A DNA stretch of 64,000 bases. Origin: Holacanthus passer (lineage: Eukaryota > Chordata > Actinopteri > Pomacanthidae). Made by a program: the position numbers and the translations under genes. Shown piece by piece: positions 58,315 through 64,000 of the stretch. A model generated the notes under the pieces. The model had not been told where the DNA came from, did no database searches, and was given only the letters and a program-made list of their open reading frames with translations. Each line of letters starts with the position of its first letter. The stretch's first letter is position 1. Location: assembly GCA_025331565.1 (NCBI GenBank), contig JAFREQ010000046.1, forward strand, positions 2,730,501 to 2,794,500. The letters are read 5' to 3'.

Positions 58315-59369
58315 TGACATAGAGTATGTTTGGACTCTGTAAACCAGATGAGATCATAAGAACAGGCACAGACAGCCGCCCCTGTGGATTTGGACCAAAA
58401 TTAATTTTATGAATCACAAGTGTTCTCATTGCTTCACCACGAACAGATGCAGGAACAAACGCAGACGCACATTCACTAACTGAACTTTTTGAAAAAGACC
58501 GTTCGGGGTCCCAGAGGTCCGTTGACGAGACTGATGTTTGACGTTAGGATTGAAGACAAACGGGCAGTCCGAAGCTTTAAGGTCAAACATTTGCTGGCCA
58601 GTTGTGAAGACTAATTCCTCACTGACAGGAATATTGTTGGAAAACACTTTGGAGCTGAAACAATTCGAACCAGCTGGGGGGGACGCGGAGCTTTGAAGAC
58701 CTGCGCACTTAACCTTTGACCCCGCCTGGCTGCAGTGTGTTTGCATCACGCGCCTGTTGGTTACACAGTACCTACCAGTGGGTGCCTCTTTGTCTTAAGC
58801 CGCCTTGAATGTGGGTTAGTAGATCTAAAAAAAGTCGAAGCAAGTCTGGTTCTATTAATGTACCTGGTATTTGTCACATCAACATACGCCCAGACGTCTG
58901 CTCACTGTTCCCAGACAGATCTGAACAGTTATCAGGAGCAGAAGTTTCCCAAGATAGACTGAAGCATGTTAGTGTGTATATGTGAGGCTGGAGGTGGATT
59001 TATGATGTCTTTTATACTCTCTGAGTAACCAGGAGGGAGACCCAGGATTATTTGAGGCTCGGTTTACATACACAGAGGAGTTTACGGCCTTCAGACTGCG
59101 CCCACCGCCCCGCTGACCCCCGACACTAATCCCAATGTACGCACACACTGACAGGACTCTCTGACGTCCGACACACTAGAAGGGAACGTCTGCACAGCTG
59201 GACCCCAGTCTCCCTGCAGCTTTTACTAACATTGCAAATCAATAATCAAAATGGAATGAATGAACGTGGTTGGTCACAGAGAAACACCTTTAATGTATTC
59301 ACAAACACTCACACTAAAAAAACCACAGCGTCCACAGTCATGTTTGCAGCTCTGTGAAGGTGGACTTCA

Positions 59370-59965
59370 GTATAAATGCTTATGTCAGCACGCCAACATG
59401 CTCACAATGACAATGCTAACATACTGATGTTTAGCAGGTATAACGTTCACCATGTTCACCATCTTAGTTTGGCCTGTTAGCATGCTGCATTGAAGCACTA
59501 AACACAAAGTACAGAAGAGATGGATGGGAATGCAATTAGTTTGCAGTTCATAAACCAAAGTATTCAAAATGTAAGTTTTGTTATGATGGCACCAAATGAA
59601 AAGTGAAGGGAGTTGGAGATCATTCACACAAAAACTGAAAAGAAAAGCAAAGTCACTTGGCTTCAACCTTCTGGGAATCATGAATACCTGAACAAAAGTC
59701 CACTCTAACCCCTTAAATACTTGTCAAGATGTGGCACTAAAAGCCCAAAATATCAACCTCATGGTGGCACTACAGGAAAAGTCAGTCACCAAAGTCAATA
59801 GGATTCACCCTCTGAGGATCATGAACAACAATCCAAGTTTCTTGGCAATTGATCAAATGGTAGTTGAGATATTTCAGTCTGGACCAAAGTGATGGACCAA
59901 CCCATCAAACCACTAATATTCCATCCCTGTAGTCGTGCTACTACTATGGCTGAAACGCCTGAGTG
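59370..59965 (+). repeat. GCTA-rich dispersed repeat, longest copy
   Basis: AGCATGCTGCATTGAAGCAC, TAAACACAAAGTACAG, GAGATATTTCAGTCTGGACC and GTGATGGACCAACCCATCAA follow in the order I know from a very common percomorph repeat. No open frame is seen. Confidence 0.6.
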
Positions 59966-60846
59966 GACAACTCGTGGTGAAAGTGTCCACTCAGCTTTTC
60001 TCTTATCACAGCAACACAAACAGCAGGAAACGCCTCTCTACGCTGCCGCCGACAGGAAACAATCTACATATCTATGGACATGCCATGACTGGAGGGATGC
60101 GTCACCATGGAGGGTGTTTGTTTAGAGCCGGACGAGGCGTTCAGGGACAGTTTATAGGAGGTCTGCATGCTGAGAGGAGAGGGCGCTGCAGACAACAACC
60201 TGTTACCAAGCTGTCAGGAGCATGAAGCATGATTGTGTTAAACATGATCCAACTCAGAAATGAGAAGCTTCTTTTGGCATTTCCAGCTCCTCTTGTGTTA
60301 TGTGACCCAGAGCAATGTGAAAACAAAGGGAGTGTTAATAACCTGTGAGAGTCGGTTTGAATGAAAAGCCCCTGCAGCTACTGGGAGGGAATGCGTGACA
60401 TGATTGGTCACAGAGGACTCTGAATACTTTCTTGTCTAATAACGTCCATGTTTAAAGTGAACCATATGTTAAAAATCTCCAGGTCTCACACATACAATCA
60501 TCAGGTCTGTGTCAACGATATAAATCAATCAAATTCAGCAAAACACAGACTAATAACTTTTCTTACAAAAGGACTTGGCTTATTTAAGGAAAATTACAAT
60601 AGTAACAATAACAGTCGGTAACAAACGAAGTTCACAGTTTGGTTTTCCACAGCAGACGAGTCAGTCTTTCCTAACACTTCTGCACATCTGCTCAGCATCC
60701 TGCAGCTCTGTGTCGCTACCTACAACATCATATTTAGATCATATTACAGCAGACAGGAACCTGGCTGACAGTTGGTGTGAGTACGTTCACCCACTGAGTC
60801 GCCTCAGTAAAAATTCAAGCGGGACAAATGAGAGAAAAAGTCCAAC

Positions 60847-61010
60847 CTGTCTCCATCGGTCTGTGGATAGTCCAGCTCTCCTGGAGATGTGGCTCCTCTG
60901 CCCTGACTCTCCTCCTCTGCTCACACACTTTAACGCCCCTCTCCCAGACTCCCGGACCCTCCCCCCTCGTCCCGCCTCCCCGGACCACCGCGTCTCCTCC
61001 GATTGGCCGG
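60847..61010 (-). promoter_or_regulatory. Candidate lhfpl2 promoter and first non-coding exon
   Basis: On the lhfpl2 strand an inverted CCAAT box (ATTGG at 61002-61006) and a GC box (GGGGAGGCGGG, 60971-60981) precede a purine-rich stretch ending GGAGACAG at a weak donor GTTGGA (60846). The arrangement fits a promoter plus a short 5' UTR exon, but nothing ties it to lhfpl2 directly. Confidence 0.3.
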
Positions 61011-61429
61011 GCAGACACCGGAGCCATACTTCTTGAGAGAGTCCACATGGTGGCCATATTTCAGAGCTGAATCTGGGTTAGAATAATAAGAGCTGGAGCT
61101 GCAGAGGGTCTCTCCTCTTTCTCTCCCTCGGCCTCGGTTTCTCTCACCTCCACGCTCTGTTTTCATTGCTCTCTGCACCTTTGTTATCAGCCAAGGCCGA
61201 CTTTTATCAGCCTGAATTCATTTTCACTTCCTTTACAACAAACAAGTAAACCTTGTTAGTATCCTGGGAAGAAGTGTACTTGTGTTAATGGATTGTTGGA
61301 CAAACTATTCATATTCTTAGAAGTGGATTAGTTTAATACTGACCCAGGCTAAATTGCTCCACTTTATAGTTTATATAAGTGAACTAAATTAAGTTTTACT
61401 GTTAAGTGCAAAACAGTAAAAGTGAACTA

Positions 61430-61826
61430 CCTCTATTATTTTGTATGTGTGCATTTTCTGTACTTGTTGCACTTTGAATATTTCCATTTTCAGCTACTTC
61501 AAACTTTGGCTCCGCTACAATTCAGCAGCAAATGCATTTATTTATCTTTATCTTTAGTTACTTTGCGGATTCAGATTAACAATACAAAAGATAATGAAGA
61601 AACATATTATGATGTATTATTATGCATGAAGACAAAATTTTATTGATCTATTGGTGAATTCCACAACCTACTCAGCTGTTCCATAATGAGCAGTTTTACT
61701 TTTTGCACTGTAAGTATTTTTTGCTGCATACTTTTACTTTTACTGATGCTTTATATAACACAGTATTTCTATACAGTGGTAATACTACTTTCAAGTAAAA
61801 GATCTACGCACTTCTTCCACAACTAG
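61430..61826 (-). repeat. Probable copy of the CAGTG/CACTG repeat family
   Basis: Contains GTACTTGTTGCACTTTG, CTGCATACTTTTACTTTTAC and the end CACTTCTTCCACAACTAG. It resembles the 46441 family in reverse. Diverged; ends approximate. Confidence 0.45.
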
Positions 61827-63554
61827 TTTTAAGTATACTCATAATTTATAAGTGGTAGTACACTTAAAGTAAGCTGGGGAGTACATTAGTAGTATTACTA
61901 CTACTTCATTTCTCCTGATAATGAAATTGAGAGTAAAAGTTCACTGCAAGTCACTGTTGTTATTTAGTTTGTATGTTAAGTTTGCACACACGGACACAAA
62001 GTCTGTCTAATAACCAATACATGAAGCACATCAGCACAGATTGGTCCTTCCTCAGTCAACAACACATATCTGGCAGATTAGATCGCTGCCTCGATGCCCA
62101 GTTCGCGGCCTGATAGAGCAGATGGTCGACTGTCTGACTAATGGATTACCTTTGCGGCTGATGGGAGCAAAGTGTCCCAGGGTTGCTTACAGCGGCTCTG
62201 GGTGCATTCGGCCAACACTGCAGTCATCTGACTTTCGTGTTCTCTCACACAGAGGGGAGACAAATTAGTTCCATATGAAGACGGAAAAAGAGGCCGACTC
62301 AAACAGGAAGAGAAGCCGATAGGCCAGGCGCTGGAAAGCCCGAGGAAGAGGCCTTTTCTTATCAGTTTGAATGGAAGTTAAGGCCATAACGGTTCAGAAA
62401 TAGTTCCTTTCAACCCACACGCATATATCCTGCTCCTAATAAAACCTCTCCTTTGACCCGTTTCCAATAAATCCCGGTGACTCATCCTCAGCCTGTGGTT
62501 GTGAATCGGATGGGAAGAGGTTAATGGGCCATTTTAAAGCAACACAAAGTCTCCCAATAACGTCTGGAATACAAAAAAAATGCTTTTTCCCAGCAAAGCA
62601 ACTGACGGTTCACTAAGCACCGACCTCCTTTAGATAGTGTTGTTCCGCCTGTCAAGCTTTCCTCTCTCACACAGCACATATACAGTTTACAACTTGAAAT
62701 GTTCACAGTAACAGCGGCTCCTTGATTTCAGGCAAAGCAACACAAAAGTCTATTCCACTAACTTTATTTGTGTTAGCTGAGCTGGTTGAGAACACTGACT
62801 CTCGCTGACTGTGTATTATTTTTTGATATTATTAAAAGGTCGGTGCACATCGCTTCAACAAAGCTGGACACACCTGCTGTGTCTCGTCCTGGAGCTGTGA
62901 TTGGACGACCGCTGGGGAAACACCTCAGTCCACCACACAGTCTGTTTATATTCTCAGCCCCATCAGGAGCCAACACGACTCTGAGAAGACCTCGTTCTCA
63001 CGCACCGTGTTTTTGATTCGGAGATAGAGATCAGACATAAACTGACGACGTATCGTCTTACAGACTAATGGAAAGGCGGCAGCGCTGCCTGAAGATGCTC
63101 CGGGCGATTTCTCTTGGCAGCACCGGGAGCTCGGACACAGCGCAGGCCTTCACATCAAAGAGCCGAGGATCAGAAGAGACAGCGGAGAAAGATCCTCAGC
63201 CGTCCTGATTGTAGCAGCACATCCGCACACATGTAGACACCAGACACATGCCAGGGTGAAACCATCACTCATACAGGTCTGACAGAGCCGTCTGTGGAGT
63301 CTGGCTGTGAGTCTGCTGCTCATTCATCTTTCCTTGTCAGACTCTGACCGACGCTTGTAGATCTAAAGACAGTGTGAAGCAAAGCAGGGTGAAAACCTGA
63401 TAACAGGTTGAGCAAAAGAAATCCACCTGACAGTTCAGCTCAGCTATGGATGAAGGTGTTTTATGGAGAAGCCTGATCATGAAAATCATGTTTTCTTCCT
63501 CTGGTTTCAAACAACCTACATTTAAAGCTGGAATCAGCACTGAAGAGGCCTTTG

Positions 63555-63581
63555 CATCATCATCATCATCATCATCATCAC
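63555..63581. repeat. CAT trinucleotide microsatellite
   Basis: About nine CAT units near the right edge of the window. Confidence 0.9.
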
Positions 63582-63817
63582 CATTTACAGATTTCAGATT
63601 GTAAAATCAAAGCTGATGTATGGAAACAGTAACGTCTCTGTGTGTGACCTGGATATTCAGCCCCAGTTCGATAAAGCAGCCAAGACTCAAGGGTCAGGAA
63701 GGAACTGATTTCATCCTACAAACACCAAACGCTTGACTTTGGCTCGTGATCCCTGGACGTGCCTCAGACATCTCCGTGACATTTTTATCTCCACGTGTTT
63801 CCAATCGGAGCCGCGCC

Positions 63818-63826
63818 TGCACGTGT
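63818..63826. promoter_or_regulatory. CRE-like site near right edge
   Basis: TTACGTCAC lies next to an E-box CACGTG in CpG-rich sequence. It may belong to a promoter outside or at the edge of the window. Confidence 0.25.
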
Positions 63827-64000
63827 TACGTCACTCCGCCACGCCGCCACCCCGGAGAGGGTTCACTTTTAAAAAGCCGCTGTGGAAAGAGATGGAAGCG
63901 ACCGACGGACAGATGGAATATCTGGCTCTGACGAAAGCTTGTGGAGTTTCCAGTTGAGGCGAATAATAATGACAGCTCACTGTGTGGTGAAGTCAGATGT

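Larger units (their letters stand above)
56019..64000. other. Upstream / 5' non-coding part of lhfpl2
   Basis: No further coding exon is recognised. It holds GT repeats (56760 and 58287), CpG-rich blocks at 58025-58190, 60960-61010 and 63790-63860, a GCTA-rich repeat (59370-59965), a diverged CAGTG-type repeat (61430-61826) and an enhancer-like block (62040-62560). Confidence 0.5.

Noticed and set aside
57923..58429. 168-codon open frame on the minus strand
   Set aside because: It runs through a GT/CA microsatellite coding a His-Thr run and through a CpG-rich block. No recognisable domain.
60575..61036. 153-codon open frame on the plus strand
   Set aside because: No family match; it overlaps the CpG-rich promoter candidate on the opposite strand.

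Overview
This is vertebrate nuclear DNA, almost certainly from a ray-finned (percomorph-like) teleost. Every gene is split into exons with GT-AG introns. Introns are short (AP3B1 is far larger in mammals, by established knowledge). The non-coding DNA is full of CA/GT microsatellites and of fish-type dispersed repeats. There is no prokaryotic, plasmid or phage content.

Three protein-coding genes lie in the order and orientation known from human 5q14.1. (1) AP3B1, minus strand, 33938 down to 7101: 22 coding exons give 867 codons covering the adaptin trunk, the acidic serine-rich hinge and the clathrin box. The exons for the C-terminal appendage are not in the window. (2) SCAMP1, plus strand, 35074 to 42859: 9 coding exons, 337 aa, complete, followed by a 3' UTR of about 2.4 kb. 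(3) LHFPL2, minus strand, 55970 down to 49057: 2 coding exons, 225 aa, complete. AP3B1 and SCAMP1 are divergent, with start codons 1.1 kb apart. The two known trafficking genes (AP-3 coat subunit; NPF-motif secretory carrier membrane protein) act in post-Golgi and endosomal membrane traffic; LHFPL2 is a tetraspan membrane protein.

Layout: 1-7100 is the 3' part of AP3B1 with no recognisable exon but several stretches that look like conserved non-coding elements; 7101-33938 AP3B1 exons and introns; 33939-35073 shared intergenic promoter region with an M-box, ETS-like sites and an RFX X-box; 35074-45240 SCAMP1; 45241-48134 repeat-rich intergenic DNA between two convergent 3' ends; 48135-56018 LHFPL2; 56019-64000 upstream or 5' non-coding part of LHFPL2, with CpG-rich promoter candidates and an enhancer-like block.

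The remaining signals are regulatory and repeat structure: a perfect 16-bp hairpin just inside AP3B1 intron 5, a duplicated 26-bp block in a CNE-like sequence, at least four dispersed repeat families, a Tc1-type relic, and an unidentified ORF in AP3B1 intron 1. I found no new enzyme system, defence locus or RNA gene. All identities come from reading translations and recalling family sequences; no database search was run.
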